From Desulfobacter sp. (GTDB lineage: Bacteria > Desulfobacterota > Desulfobacteria > Desulfobacterales > Desulfobacteraceae): DNA of 64,000 nucleotides. The notes beneath the pieces are model-generated. The model ran no database searches. It was not told the origin of the DNA and was given only the letters and a program-made list of their open reading frames with translations. Position numbers and translations under genes: made by a program. The stretch is from positions 568,727 to 632,726 of the forward strand of contig CP054838.1 of NCBI GenBank assembly GCA_028768545.1, read 5' to 3'. Below are positions 45,416-55,582 of this stretch, in pieces (position 1 is the stretch's first letter; each line of letters opens with the position of its first letter).

Positions 45416-46194
45416 AATTATTTATTGTCGGCACCGGCCCGGGCAATGTCAGCCATATGTCCGACAGGGCAAAAGAGGTGATCCGGGCGGCGGACTGTAT
45501 TGCCGGGTATACCACTTATATGGAATTGATAAAGGATCTGGTCAAAGACAAACAAGTTATCTCAACGGGAATGATGAAGGAAATAGACAGGGTTGAACAG
45601 GCCATTGATGCGGCATTGTCCGGGTCAAGCTGCGCCCTGGTCTCAGGCGGAGACCCGGGGATTTATGCCATGGCTGGCCTGGTTTTTGAACTCTGTGAAA
45701 AACGAGGTGTTTCAATTTCCCGCCCAAACCAGGACCGTGGGGAGGAGACCCAAACGCTGGAAATTGAAGTGATCCCCGGCATCCCGGCATTGGCTGCAGG
45801 AGCTGCGTTGGCAGGCGCTCCTTTGACCCATGATTTTGCAGCCATCTCGTTGAGCGATCTGTTGACCCGGTGGGAGACCATTGAAAAACGGATTTCCTGT
45901 GCAGCAATGGCAGATTTTGTCATTGTACTTTATAATCCCAAAAGTAAAAAGAGAGACTGGCAATTGGGTCGGGCCCGGGAACTAATACTCGAACAGAGAA
46001 AAGGGTCGACCCCTGTGGCTGTGGTAACAGGTGCCATGCGTGAAAATCAAAAAATTGAATTCACGACCCTGGACGCCATGGATCGCGCGGATGTGGGCAT
46101 GCAGACCGTTCTTTTTATCGGTTCAAATGCCTCACTCAAATACATGGATTTTATGTTTACCCCAAGGGGATACACCCGGAAATATACAGATTGA
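45316..46194 (+). CDS. cbiH: Precorrin-3B C17-methyltransferase
   Basis: CbiH/CobJ contracts the ring and methylates C17. The family sequence starts at IKLFIVGTGPGNVSHMSDRA (about 45415), continues with IAGYTTYMELIKDL, VSGGDPGIYAMAGLVFEL, EVIPGIPALAAGAALAGAPL and VIVLYNPKSKKRDWQL. The only ATG in frame is 45316, which overlaps cbiG by 100 bases and adds 33 residues of unlikely composition. No GTG or TTG lies between, so translation may begin at a rare ATA or ATT near 45415. Confidence 0.88.
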   Translation: MRSSSDSGCPKGPTHCSKTENQGDHPGNSRSRIKLFIVGTGPGNVSHMSDRAKEVIRAADCIAGYTTYMELIKDLVKDKQVISTGMMKEIDRVEQAIDAALSGSSCALVSGGDPGIYAMAGLVFELCEKRGVSISRPNQDRGEETQTLEIEVIPGIPALAAGAALAGAPLTHDFAAISLSDLLTRWETIEKRISCAAMADFVIVLYNPKSKKRDWQLGRARELILEQRKGSTPVAVVTGAMRENQKIEFTTLDAMDRADVGMQTVLFIGSNASLKYMDFMFTPRGYTRKYTD

Positions 46195-46216
46195 TCAGGC
46201 CAAAGGAGAATGACTC

Positions 46217-46729
46217 ATGAAAGGATATGTTCAGGTATACACGGGCAATGGAAAGGGAAAAACAACTGCCAGCATCGGGCTTGCCGTCAGGGCGGCAGGC
46301 GCCGGGCTCAATGTGTTTATCCTCCAGTTCATGAAACAGGGTGATTATTCTGAAATCAAGGCCTTGTCAAAATTTAAAAACATTACAATTGAGCAATACG
46401 GGGCAGGGCAATTTGTAAAGGGCCAACCGTCTGAACAGGAAAAACAAAGCTGCGCCAAAGGGTATGAACGGTTATGCCGTCTGGTTGAAGCCGGAGACCA
46501 CGATCTTGTCATTGCAGAAGAGGCCAATGTGGCCTGTATGTGCAATCTGATCTCGGAAAAAGACCTGCTCAGGCTCGTTGAGCTAAAACCCGTTCACGTG
46601 GAACTGGTCCTTACCGGACGCGGGGCGCCTGATGCGTTAATAGAACAGGCTGACCTTGTCACAGAGATGAAAGAAATAAAACACTACTACAGCCAGGGCG
46701 TTACCGCTCGGACAGGCATTGAAAAATGA
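46217..46729 (+). CDS. cobO: Corrinoid adenosyltransferase
   Basis: A CobA/CobO/BtuR-type ATP:corrinoid adenosyltransferase of 170 residues, which adds the upper ligand. It begins GYVQVYTGNGKGKTTASIGL, with the modified P loop. HDLVIAEEANVACMCNLI is the Walker-B-like region, where most members have LDE in place of AEE. VELVLTGRGAPDALIEQADL is the C-terminal signature. AAAGGAGAA precedes ATG 46217. It overlaps cbiP by four bases. Confidence 0.92.
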   Translation: MKGYVQVYTGNGKGKTTASIGLAVRAAGAGLNVFILQFMKQGDYSEIKALSKFKNITIEQYGAGQFVKGQPSEQEKQSCAKGYERLCRLVEAGDHDLVIAEEANVACMCNLISEKDLLRLVELKPVHVELVLTGRGAPDALIEQADLVTEMKEIKHYYSQGVTARTGIEK

Positions 46730-48192
46730 AAAAAAACATAGCTGTTCTCGGAACCGGCTCTGATGTAGGCAAAAGCATCATTGCGGCAGCCATATGCCGA
46801 AGCCTTGTTGAACAAGGGGAAAAGGTTGCCCCGTTCAAGGCCCAGAATATGTCCAACAATTCCGGCATAACACCAGAAGGGCTTGAAATGGGACGGGCAC
46901 AGATCGTACAGGCCGAGGCGGCAAAAATATCTCCCCATGTGGATATGAATCCAATCCTATTAAAGCCCACTGGTGAAAAACAATCCCAGGTTATTTTAAA
47001 CGGAGAAGTTTACGGGAATCATACGGCAATGGACTACCATAAAAACAAAGGGTTTTATCATAAAGCCGCCTGCCGGGCCTTTGACCGTTTGTCTTCACGG
47101 TATGAACGCATTGTTCTCGAAGGCGCAGGGTCCTGCGCCGAAGTCAACCTCATGCCCAGTGACATTGTTAATTTAGCCATGGCTGAGTATGCAAATGCAG
47201 ATGTGGTGCTCACGGCAGATATTCACAGGGGAGGGGTATTTGCACAGCTCATCGGCACCCTTGAGTGCCTGCCCCAAAAACACAGAGACAGGATAAAAGG
47301 GTTTATCATCAACCGGTTCAGGGGAGATATCTCTCTGTTCAAGGATGGGACGGCCTGGATAGAAAATCGTACAGGAAAACCTGTTTTCGGGGTTCTGCCA
47401 TGGTATTCCCACTTTAAAATAGATGCTGAAGATTCGGTTGAAATAGAAGAGTGCCAAACCCTATCCCCCATAGATCAAACCAAGCCCGCCATTGCGATCA
47501 TCCGCTTGCCTCACATTGCCAACTTCACGGATTTTCATGCCCTTTTTCAAATACCGGAACTGGCTGCCAGGTTTATTGACAGACCAATGGACCTATCTTC
47601 CTTCAAGGCCGTCATCATTCCGGGCTCTAAAAACACCCGGGCAGATCTTGAATGGATTCACAAATCTTTTTTCAAAGATTTAACCGAGTATGTGGATAAG
47701 GGGGGGCATGTCCTGGGCATTTGCGGAGGATATCAGATGCTCGGAACCCTTGTGGATGACCCGGATGGACTTGAGGGCAAACCGGGTGTGACCCGGGGGC
47801 TGGGACTTCTTCCTGTGGAAACGGCGCTCAAGGCACCGAAGACGACCACATTGAGCAAGTTTGAGTGGGGAAAAATTTGCGGAGATGGGTATGAAATCCA
47901 CATGGGCCAGACCTATGCCCATGGGGGAATGCCCCTGGTTCGCATTGTTTCAAGGAATCAAGTTCCCTGTGAGGGAGTTGACGGGTGTCTAAGGGAAGAC
48001 AAACGGGTAGCTGGCACGTATATACACGGTTTTTTCGACCATCCGGAAATCTGCAACAAATGGCTGTCCATGATCGGAATTGATACAAAGTCCTTTGCCA
48101 AGAGAATTTGTTTGGCCGATCAAAAGGAAAAAAATTATACTCTGTTACGGCGGCATTTTGAATCCCACGTGGATCTGAGTTCTATTTACTGA
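46726..48192 (+). CDS. cbiP: Cobyric acid synthase
   Basis: This 488-residue glutamine-dependent amidotransferase amidates four side chains of adenosylcobyrinic diamide. The N-terminal DTBS-like domain starts VLGTGSDVGKSIIAAAICRS and has MSNNSGITPEG. The C-terminal GATase domain has the nucleophilic Cys in HVLGICGGYQMLGTL and the catalytic His in GTYIHGFFDHPEICN. It is the last gene of the operon. cbiA, cbiC, cbiD, cbiJ and the lower-ligand genes are not in this window. Confidence 0.95.
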   Translation: MKKNIAVLGTGSDVGKSIIAAAICRSLVEQGEKVAPFKAQNMSNNSGITPEGLEMGRAQIVQAEAAKISPHVDMNPILLKPTGEKQSQVILNGEVYGNHTAMDYHKNKGFYHKAACRAFDRLSSRYERIVLEGAGSCAEVNLMPSDIVNLAMAEYANADVVLTADIHRGGVFAQLIGTLECLPQKHRDRIKGFIINRFRGDISLFKDGTAWIENRTGKPVFGVLPWYSHFKIDAEDSVEIEECQTLSPIDQTKPAIAIIRLPHIANFTDFHALFQIPELAARFIDRPMDLSSFKAVIIPGSKNTRADLEWIHKSFFKDLTEYVDKGGHVLGICGGYQMLGTLVDDPDGLEGKPGVTRGLGLLPVETALKAPKTTTLSKFEWGKICGDGYEIHMGQTYAHGGMPLVRIVSRNQVPCEGVDGCLREDKRVAGTYIHGFFDHPEICNKWLSMIGIDTKSFAKRICLADQKEKNYTLLRRHFESHVDLSSIY

Positions 48193-48280
48193 ATCTAACC
48201 GTTTACAATAAAGGGAAAATTCTTTATTCTACCATAATTTAAATTGTCGTATAATATTATTGCGGACTGGAAACCAATAC

Positions 48281-49387
48281 GTGGCAAACTCTGAAAAAAT
48301 CCCCAATCTGGCGCAGCTCGCCCACCGGTACGGGACCATCAACGACAACCAATATGCCCATTTAACCCGCCTTTATGCCCTGGTAAAAAAAGAAAAAAAC
48401 CGCCGACTATGCCAGCCTCATGATGGGCCAGAAAATGGCCACCCAATATCAATTGGGTCTGCTCCGCCTGATTCAGGAATACCATCTGATCAGATGGAAA
48501 GGTGAAGAATTTGGCAAAATTGCGGTTAAACAGGGCTTTGCCACACCCGGTGACATTCAAAAAGCATTAGAAATCCAAAAGAAAAATTTCAAGGCCTCAA
48601 GACTGAAAAAGCTGATCGGAGATATTCTTGTTGAAAACCAGGTCATTACAGCCAGGCAAAAAGAAGAAATTCTGCACGAACAAACCCTTTTTGATAAAAA
48701 ACCGGAAAAAAAAGGGCCCCAGGATTCAAGCTTCCCAAAAGAAGGGAGTGATTTAGACCTTTCTTTGTATGAACAAAACTTTTTAAGGATTAAGGCCCTT
48801 GATCAGGAGTTTTCCGCCTCTGTGCTTGAAAAAGGCCTGGCCAGTGAACAAGAGGTGGGCCAGGCAAGAAACCGCCAGGAAGAAGAATTTGAAAAAAATA
48901 AAACCATAAAACGCCTTGGAGATATCATGGTCTCCATGGAGTTGATTACCCCGGAACAAAAAGAGGCCATCCTGGCAGAACAGAGCCGGCTGAAAAAAAG
49001 CGGGGAGCAAGAAAAAAAAGGGCCACTGTTTTCCATTGATGTGAGCAAAGACACAATGACTGCATGGGTGAAGATTGACCCGGAAAAAAAAGGCAGGATC
49101 ACCCTTGAACAAATCAAATCTGAGATGAAATCTAAGGGTATCGTCCACGGCATGTGTTCGGATGCCCTGATTCAATGCCACCTTGAATCGAATATTACCC
49201 GGTTTGTTGGGGCTCGGGCCGATTACTCTCAAAAACTTTGCCAGGCAAGGGATTTAACCTCGTTTATGGATAAAGACCTCACAGAACAGGGAGAAAAACG
49301 AAAGGGGGACCTGCTGGTTCAGGAAAACGCCATCTGGCATATGGACCCCCAAAAAAATATTTACGGAAAAATCACTTCTGATTTATC
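48281..49387 (+). pseudogene. FapA/DUF342 family protein, N-terminal part, frameshifted
   Basis: The gene begins at GTG 48281 or TTG 48260 (SEKIPNLAQLAHRYGTINDN). At 48393-48399 a run of seven A shifts the frame, and removal of one A joins TRLYALVKKEK to TADYASLMMGQK. From there the frame is open to IS256 copy D at 49388. The middle has two similar helical repeats (GDILVENQVITARQKEEILH, GDIMVSMELITPEQKEAILA) and the start of the FapA N-domain (VTAWV-like DTMTAWVKIDPEKKGRITLE). Two further pieces lie at 50847-51548 and 56088-56544. Confidence 0.8.
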
Positions 49388-50838
49388 GGGAATGTTCAGA
49401 ATTCTGTGTCACGGTTTCGGTTCCCGGATCTGCCTCAGCGCCAGCGGAAGTAAAAGTCAGGTCCGAGAATGGGCCTTCAATCAGCCACGTCGGAGGAGTT
49501 GACTTTTGCTGGAGTGGAGTTCCTGGAACCATCTTTTCCATCTGTAAATAAATCCCTATCAAATTCCCAGCTCTTTATCCAGCCGGCCTTCAAAGAAAAT
49601 TGCCAACTGGGAAATTGTCAGTGACCAATTTTGAATCGGCATTGTCCATTTTTTACTGGCGTTCTGGATCCCCATGTAAAGCAGCTTTAACAGGCTGTCC
49701 TGGTTCGGGAATGATCCCTTTGTTTTGGTCAGTTTTCGAAACTGTCGATGCACAGCCTCAATGGTATTTGTGGTGTATATTATCCGTCGAATCTCTTCTG
49801 GATATTTAAAGAAATGACTGAGGCGTTCCCAGTTGTTCCGCCAGGATTTTATCACAATCGGGTATTTGTCATTCCATTTATTTTCCAAGATATCCAGTTC
49901 TTCTTCGGCCAGATCCTTATTGACCGCTTTATAAACACGTTTTAGATCTGCCATAAATTCCTTTTTATTTTTGGAACCAACGTATTTCAATGAATTTCGG
50001 ATCTGGTGGACTACGCAGAGTTGAACTTCTGTGTCCGGGAATATGGTCTCAATGGCCTCGGGAAAACCTTTTAGACCATCAACACAGGCAATCAGGATAT
50101 CTTTTACCCCTCGGTTTGAAAGGTCTGTTAACACCTGCAGCCAGAAGTTCGCACCCTCATTCTCGGATATGTACAGCCCAAGAACCTCTTTGCGGCCCTC
50201 GATATTCACCCCAAGAATTGTGTAAACGGCTTTGCTGTCGACCTTTCCGTTTTCTCGTACTTTATAATGTATGGCATCAAGCCATACGATTGGGTACACA
50301 TTTTCCAACGGCCTGGCCTGCCATTCTTTGACGGTATGGATGATTTTATCGGTAATGGTGCTCAGAGTGGCATTTGAAATCTCAAGTCCATAGATTTCCT
50401 GTAAATGGGAAGCCATATCATTATAACTCATGCCCAGGCCGTAAAGGGCTATTATCTTTCTTTCAATTTCATCGCTGAGCGTTGTCTGATGTTTTTTGAC
50501 GATCTGTGGAGAGAAGGTTCCGGCCCTGTCACGCGGGGTTTTTAGCTCAAATTTACCATCCAGGGATTTAATGGTCTTTTTGCTTTTTCCATTACGGCGG
50601 TTGGCAGAAACTTCCTGCCCGAGATGGGACTCCAACTCTCCTTCAAGAGCAGCTTCAGCAAGATTTTTGATTAATGATGTAAGGACGCCGCCCTTACCTG
50701 TGAAGGGTTTACCTTCCTGGATGCCTTTAAGGGCTTTTTGAAAATCAAATTCGGTGTTTTCTTCGGTCATGTCAGTTCTCCTTATTTAGCTGAGTATATC
50801 AGCTTTCATTCAACTGACACAGAATTTTGAACGCCCTC
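49388..50838 (-). mobile_element. IS256-family element copy D
   Basis: This 1451-bp element has a perfect 8-bp duplication GATTTATC (49380-49387 and 50839-50846). It inserted into the FapA gene, and removing it joins ITSDLS to GTDFTVRCG in frame. This copy fixes the exact ends of the family in this genome. Confidence 0.97.
49559..50770 (-). CDS. IS256-family transposase, intact
   Basis: A 403-residue transposase with all three catalytic regions (VWLDAIHYK, ACVDGLKGFPEAI, TTNTIEAVHRQFRK). Compared with copy B it has KVDSKAV for KVGSKAV and LKTPRD for LETPRD. No damage is seen, and together with the exact duplication this suggests recent transposition. Confidence 0.96.
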   Translation of the reverse strand: MTEENTEFDFQKALKGIQEGKPFTGKGGVLTSLIKNLAEAALEGELESHLGQEVSANRRNGKSKKTIKSLDGKFELKTPRDRAGTFSPQIVKKHQTTLSDEIERKIIALYGLGMSYNDMASHLQEIYGLEISNATLSTITDKIIHTVKEWQARPLENVYPIVWLDAIHYKVRENGKVDSKAVYTILGVNIEGRKEVLGLYISENEGANFWLQVLTDLSNRGVKDILIACVDGLKGFPEAIETIFPDTEVQLCVVHQIRNSLKYVGSKNKKEFMADLKRVYKAVNKDLAEEELDILENKWNDKYPIVIKSWRNNWERLSHFFKYPEEIRRIIYTTNTIEAVHRQFRKLTKTKGSFPNQDSLLKLLYMGIQNASKKWTMPIQNWSLTISQLAIFFEGRLDKELGI

Positions 50839-50846
50839 GATTTATC

Positions 50847-51548
50847 CGGTACGGATTTCACTGTCCGCTGCGGTAGCGACACAAGGCGATCAAAGGAAAA
50901 AACCTGTATACTTGCAGCAAAAACCGGGATTCCAGCGATTTCCGTAGAACGACATTTATACATCCATCCCAGAATAAATGTACTTGAAGATGCGGATCAG
51001 CGATACGGTCCCCTTGAGGCTTATGCAGATCTCACCGTGTCCGGAATCATTACCGGTGCATACCCTGTCACCGCGGGCAATCTAAGGGCCCGGGAAATAC
51101 GGGGAGCCAAAATCGAGGCCATTGGAGATATTCACGTGAACATGGGCATAACCGATGCCGTCATCCGGGCCCAGGGAGATGTCCATGCCAGATATTTACA
51201 CAATTGCACAATTGAAACCTTTGGCAACGTATATGTTAAAAATGAAATCTTTGATTCAGACATCCGTTGCTCCGGCAGGGTGGACAGCCCGAACTGCCGG
51301 GCCATAGCCTCAGAAATTTATGCCAAAAAGGGAGTGGTTCTGGCCGGTATTGGGAGTAAAAAGACCTTGCCCTGTAAAATTTTTGCCGGCAGCGAACATC
51401 ATATTCTGACCCAGGAAAGGCAAATCAAAAAACAAATCAATCTGGCCAGAGAACAAATAAATCGGCTCCAGGAAAAAATGTAGGAAAACAAGGCGTTGGC
51501 AAAGAAAAGTTTTCAAAAAATGGTGGAGTTAAAAATATTTCATGACAG
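50847..51548 (+). pseudogene. FapA/DUF342 family protein, middle part, with amber codon
   Basis: This is the DUF342 beta-repeat core: VLEDADQRYGPLEAYADLTV, SGIITGAYPVTAGNLRAREI, RGAKIEAIGDIHVNMGITDA and CTIETFGNVYVKNEIFDSD. These repeated turns form the right-handed beta helix of FapA-type polysaccharide-binding or polymer-forming proteins. Near the end (LAREQINRLQEKM) a TAG at 51481-51483 stops the frame, but the following codons (ENKALAKKSFQKMVELKIFH) stay open to the IS3 insertion. The amber codon is probably a point mutation. A frame from ATG 50827 would start in IS256 end sequence. Confidence 0.8.
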
Positions 51549-51741
51549 CGGAATGTGTCAATGACAATGAGACACTCTATGCCTAAAATTAAGCTCCAAT
51601 AATATCCTTCTCTTTTTGTTCCGGTTTGTTAATCCAGGCTTCTTCTGGTAAAGCCGGTGGCCTCGGTATTTTTCCCTTAAATCGTTTTGGGTTTTGAATA
51701 AATGCATCCTCCAATGTTCGGCAGCGAGATTCATAAATATC

Positions 51742-53264
51742 GGGCGCATTCCCATTTTCCCGGTTTTAAAAAGGCCTGTCTTTTAGAGCAAAAAGAATGA
51801 TATCCTCTGTTACGCTGAAATGAACATAAATGGATTGTGCTAATGAAGAAAGCTGAAGATTGTAATACTGTTGATGAAGTCCTTGCATGCCTCAAAGAAC
51901 TGGAAGAAGATCCAAATCGCTTGGTTCGTAACGCTAACGAATTAGAACAGATGGAGCAGGAAATCCTTGAGTATACAAATCGGATAAGCGCCTTTTTTTT
52001 AAAAAAAAGATCCAGGCCTCAGTAGATTCCTCTGAACAGGTCGACCAAGAAAAAGAATTGATGTCCAATTGGCCGGGACGGATGAAAAGCGAAGGGCTTG
52101 AGACCGTTTGGATTCAGCTTTGTACAGATAGTTCGGTTGATATTCATGTTCGATACTATCGAAGGTCCTGTGACCGCCGAAAAGGAAAAAGATATAAAGG
52201 TGCATACGCTGGTTTAATCCTTCTTGGAATCCATGATCGCTGCTCGCCTGCTTTGGCTTCTATGGTGAGTTCTTGGTCAGCCTTATTAAGTTCTTTTGAA
52301 GAAGTCCGTCAAGTGCTTTGTGACCGTGGGATGACGTTGGGTATAAAGGTCATCCGTAAACTGACCTATCGGTACGCAGAGCGGGCTCGAGCCGAACAAC
52401 AAGCGGGCCGAATCCCATTAAATGATGGAGATTTACTTGAAGGGCGGCGAGTCGTTATCAGCACTGATGGTGGCCGCACTCGGCTCAGAGAGAAGAAAAG
52501 GGGACCAAAAACCCAAAAGGATAGAACCCGATTTCGTGGGGCATGGCGAGAACCCAAGCTTTTGATCATTTATGTAGTGGACGCCCATGGAAAACAAGAA
52601 AAAAGCTTTTCACCATTTATTGATGGCTGTTTCAATGGACCGGATGGTGTATTCCACTTGTTAAAGGGTTATTTGAACTCCCTTCATATTCAGAACTCAG
52701 ACAAAATACTGTTTGTTGCAGATGGGGCACATTGGATTTGGAATCGAATCCCCGGACTGCTAAAAGCATTGGGTTTGGCTCCTGAGCGTGTGTATGAACT
52801 TCTCGATTTCTACCATGCAGTTGAGCATCTGGGTACAGTAGTAGGCTTAAGGAAGACCTGGTCATCCAAGGAACGCAAACGCTGGGTATCGAAGCAGCGA
52901 GGTCTTCTGCTGAAGGGAAAGGCGATTGAGGTGGTACAGGCCGTCCAGAAGCTTTGTAGAGGCAGAAACAGTAAGGCTATCAAGACGGAACGGGATTATT
53001 TTGTGCGCAATGAACTGAGGCTTAATTTCTCAACTGTAAAAGCGTTGAACTTACCTATTGGCAGCGGTGCTATTGAAAGTTCGATTCGGAGAGTCGTGAA
53101 TTTACGTCTTAAAGGTCCATGCATCTTTTGGTATCGGGAGAATGCAGAAAAAATGATTATGCTGCGATCATTTTATAAAGCAGGGCGTTGGAACTGCCTG
53201 AAGCAGATGGCAAACATGCACAATCCAGTGCCAGCGGTATAACCGGGAAAATGGGAATGCGCCC
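51742..53264 (+). mobile_element. ISKra4-family element, complete
   Basis: This 1523-bp element has perfect 24-bp inverted repeats (starting GGGCGCATTCCCATTTTCCC) and an exact 8-bp duplication TAAATATC (51734-51741 and 53265-53272). It inserted into orfB of IS3 copy 3. Transposase expression probably depends on ribosomal frameshifting. Confidence 0.95.
51843..53242 (+). CDS. ISKra4-family transposase, two frames joined by probable -1 frameshift
   Basis: The first frame (from ATG 51843, or GTG 51837) encodes about 60 residues (MKKAEDCNTVDEVLACLKEL) and ends at TAG 52023-52025. Near its end lies TTTTTTTTAAAAAAAAG (from 51992). In the first frame this reads TTA AAA AAA, a classic -1 slippery site. 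The -1 frame continues KIQASVDSSEQVDQEKELMS without a stop into the main transposase (52058-53242). That part shows RRVVISTDGGRTRLREKKRG, ELLDFYHAVEHLG and LPIGSGAIESSIRRVVNLRL, typical of ISKra4. The element otherwise looks intact. Confidence 0.88.
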
Positions 53265-53543
53265 TAAATATCTTTAGCAATGCCATAATGAAATTGTTCT
53301 GGGGTTACCAGGCCAATACCAGAATGGTAATGCTCTTTGTTGTAGTATCCAAAAAAATCCTGGCAGAAGGCTCTTGCATCCTGAATAGCACCAAAAGTTT
53401 TGGGAAATTGTGGACAATATTTCAATGTTTTAAACTGGGCTTCAGAGTATGGGTTATCATTGCTGACATGTGGTCGACTGTGGGTTTTGGTTACCCCTAA
53501 ATCGACAAGAAGCTGGGCAACCCCTTTGGATTTCATACTGGCT

Positions 53544-54994
53544 GGGAATGTTCAGAATTCTGTGTCACGGTTTCGGTTCCCGGATCTGTCTCGGCGCCAG
53601 CGGAAGTAAAAGCCAGGTCCGAGAATGGGCCTTCAATCTGCCACGTCGGAGGAGTTGGCTTTTGCTGGAGCGGAGTTCCTGGAACCATCTTTTCCATCTG
53701 TAAATAAATCCCTATCAAATTCCCAGCTCTTTATCCAGCCGGCCTTCAAAGAAAATTGCCAACTGGGAAATTGTCAGTGACCAGTTTTGAACCGGCATTG
53801 TCCATTTCTTACTGGCGTTCTGGATCCCCATGTAAAGCAGCTTTAACAGGCTGTCCTGGTTCGGGAATGATCCCTTTGTTTTGGTCAGTTTTCGAAACTG
53901 TCGATGCACAGCCTCAATGGTATTTGTGGTGTATATTATCCGTCGAATCTCTTCTGGATATTTAAAGAAATGACTGAGGGGTTCCCAGTTGTTCCGCCAG
54001 GATTTTATCACAATCGGGTATTTGTCATTCCATTTATTTTCCAAGATATCCAGTTCTTCTTCGGCCAGATCCTTATTAACCGCTTTATAAACACGTTTTA
54101 GATCTGCCATAAATTCCTTTTTATTTTTGGAACCAACGTATTTCAATGAATTTCGGATCTGGTGGACTACGCAGAGTTGAACTTCTGTGTCCGGGAATAT
54201 GGTCTCAATGGCCTCGGGAAAACCTTTCAGACCATCAACACAGGCAATCAGGATATCTTTTACCCCTCGGTTTGAAAGGTCTGTTAACACCTGCAGCCAG
54301 AAGTTCGCACCCTCATTCTCGGATATGTACAGCCCAAGAACCTCTTTGCGGCCCTCGATATTCACCCCAAGAATTGTGTAAACGGCTTTGCTGCCGACCT
54401 TTCCGTTTTCTCGTACTTTATAATGTATGGCATCAAGCCATACGATTGGGTACACATTTTCCAACGGCCTGGCCTGCCATTCTTTAACGGTATGAATAAT
54501 TTTATCGGTAATAGCGCTAAGGGTGGCATTTGAAATCTCAAGTCCATAGATTTCCTGTAAATGGGCAGCCATGTCATTATAGCTCATGCCCAGGCCGTAA
54601 AGGGCTATTATCTTTCTTTCAATTTCATCGCTGAGCGTTGTTTGGTGTTTTTTGACGATTTGTGGAGAGAAGGTTCCGTTCCGATCACGCGGGGTTTTTA
54701 GCTCAAATTTACCATCCAGGGACTTAATGGTCTTTCTGCTTTTTCCATTACGGCGGTTGGCAGAAATTTCCTGTCCGAGATGGGACTCCAACTCTCCTTC
54801 AAGAGCAGCTTCCGCAAGATTTTTGATTAATGATGTAAGGACGCCGCCCTTACCTGTGAAGGGTTTACCTTCCTGAATACCTTTAAGAGCTTTTTGAAAA
54901 TCAAATTCGGTGTTGTCTTCGGTCATGTCAGTTCTCCTTATTTAGCTGAGTATATCAGCTTTGATTCAACTGACACAGAATTTTGAACGCCCTC
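53544..54994 (-). mobile_element. IS256-family element copy E
   Basis: A 1451-bp element with an exact 8-bp duplication TACTGGCT (53536-53543 and 54995-55002), inserted in orfB of IS3 copy 3. It is the most diverged of the five copies in sequence. Confidence 0.97.
53715..54926 (-). CDS. IS256-family transposase, intact, diverged copy
   Basis: A 403-residue transposase with all catalytic regions. It differs from copies B and D at several places (MTEDNTEF for MTEENTEF, GQEISANRRNGKSRK, PRDRNGTFS, NDMAAHL, LSAITDK, NWEPLSH). These differences are concentrated in the N-terminal half and may show that this copy arrived separately or recombined with a variant. Confidence 0.96.
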   Translation of the reverse strand: MTEDNTEFDFQKALKGIQEGKPFTGKGGVLTSLIKNLAEAALEGELESHLGQEISANRRNGKSRKTIKSLDGKFELKTPRDRNGTFSPQIVKKHQTTLSDEIERKIIALYGLGMSYNDMAAHLQEIYGLEISNATLSAITDKIIHTVKEWQARPLENVYPIVWLDAIHYKVRENGKVGSKAVYTILGVNIEGRKEVLGLYISENEGANFWLQVLTDLSNRGVKDILIACVDGLKGFPEAIETIFPDTEVQLCVVHQIRNSLKYVGSKNKKEFMADLKRVYKAVNKDLAEEELDILENKWNDKYPIVIKSWRNNWEPLSHFFKYPEEIRRIIYTTNTIEAVHRQFRKLTKTKGSFPNQDSLLKLLYMGIQNASKKWTMPVQNWSLTISQLAIFFEGRLDKELGI

Positions 54995-55582
54995 TACTGG
55001 CTCCCCGATCTGCATGTAGCCCAAGCTGACCGGGTAATATCTTCTGGTTTTCACAGGACTTTTCAATTAGCTTTTTGGCCAATGCTGTTTGTTCTCTATG
55101 GGCGACCATCCAGCCGACAACATACCTGCTGAAAATATCCATGATTACATATAGATAGAAGTAGGTCCATTTTGTGACACTTTTCAACTTGGTAATATCC
55201 CAGGACCAAACCTGATTAGGTCCTGTTGCCAGCAATTCAGGTTTTTTATATTTCGGGCGATTTACCTGCCGTCTTCGCTCCGGCACAGAACCATGTTCTT
55301 TGTGAAGAAGCCGATACATCGTTCTGATGGAACAATAGTATTGCCCGTTATCAAGAAGAGAAGCATATACCTGATATGGGGCTCGATCTTGATATTTTTC
55401 AGAATGTAAAATATCCAAAACCGTTTGTTGTTCATCAGAATTCAAAGAAAGGGGAGATCCGGTCCGACTAACTCCAATATGTTTTTTTGGAGAATGAAAT
55501 CTGTAAAAAGATGATCGGGGAATACCGAAAGCCTCACATGAAGGCTTTTTTCCAATATCACAACTTAACGTTAGGGCGGCAT

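Noticed and set aside
51481..51483. Pyrrolysine codon
   Set aside because: The gene is already disrupted by a frameshift and insertions, and the family has no known pyrrolysine.
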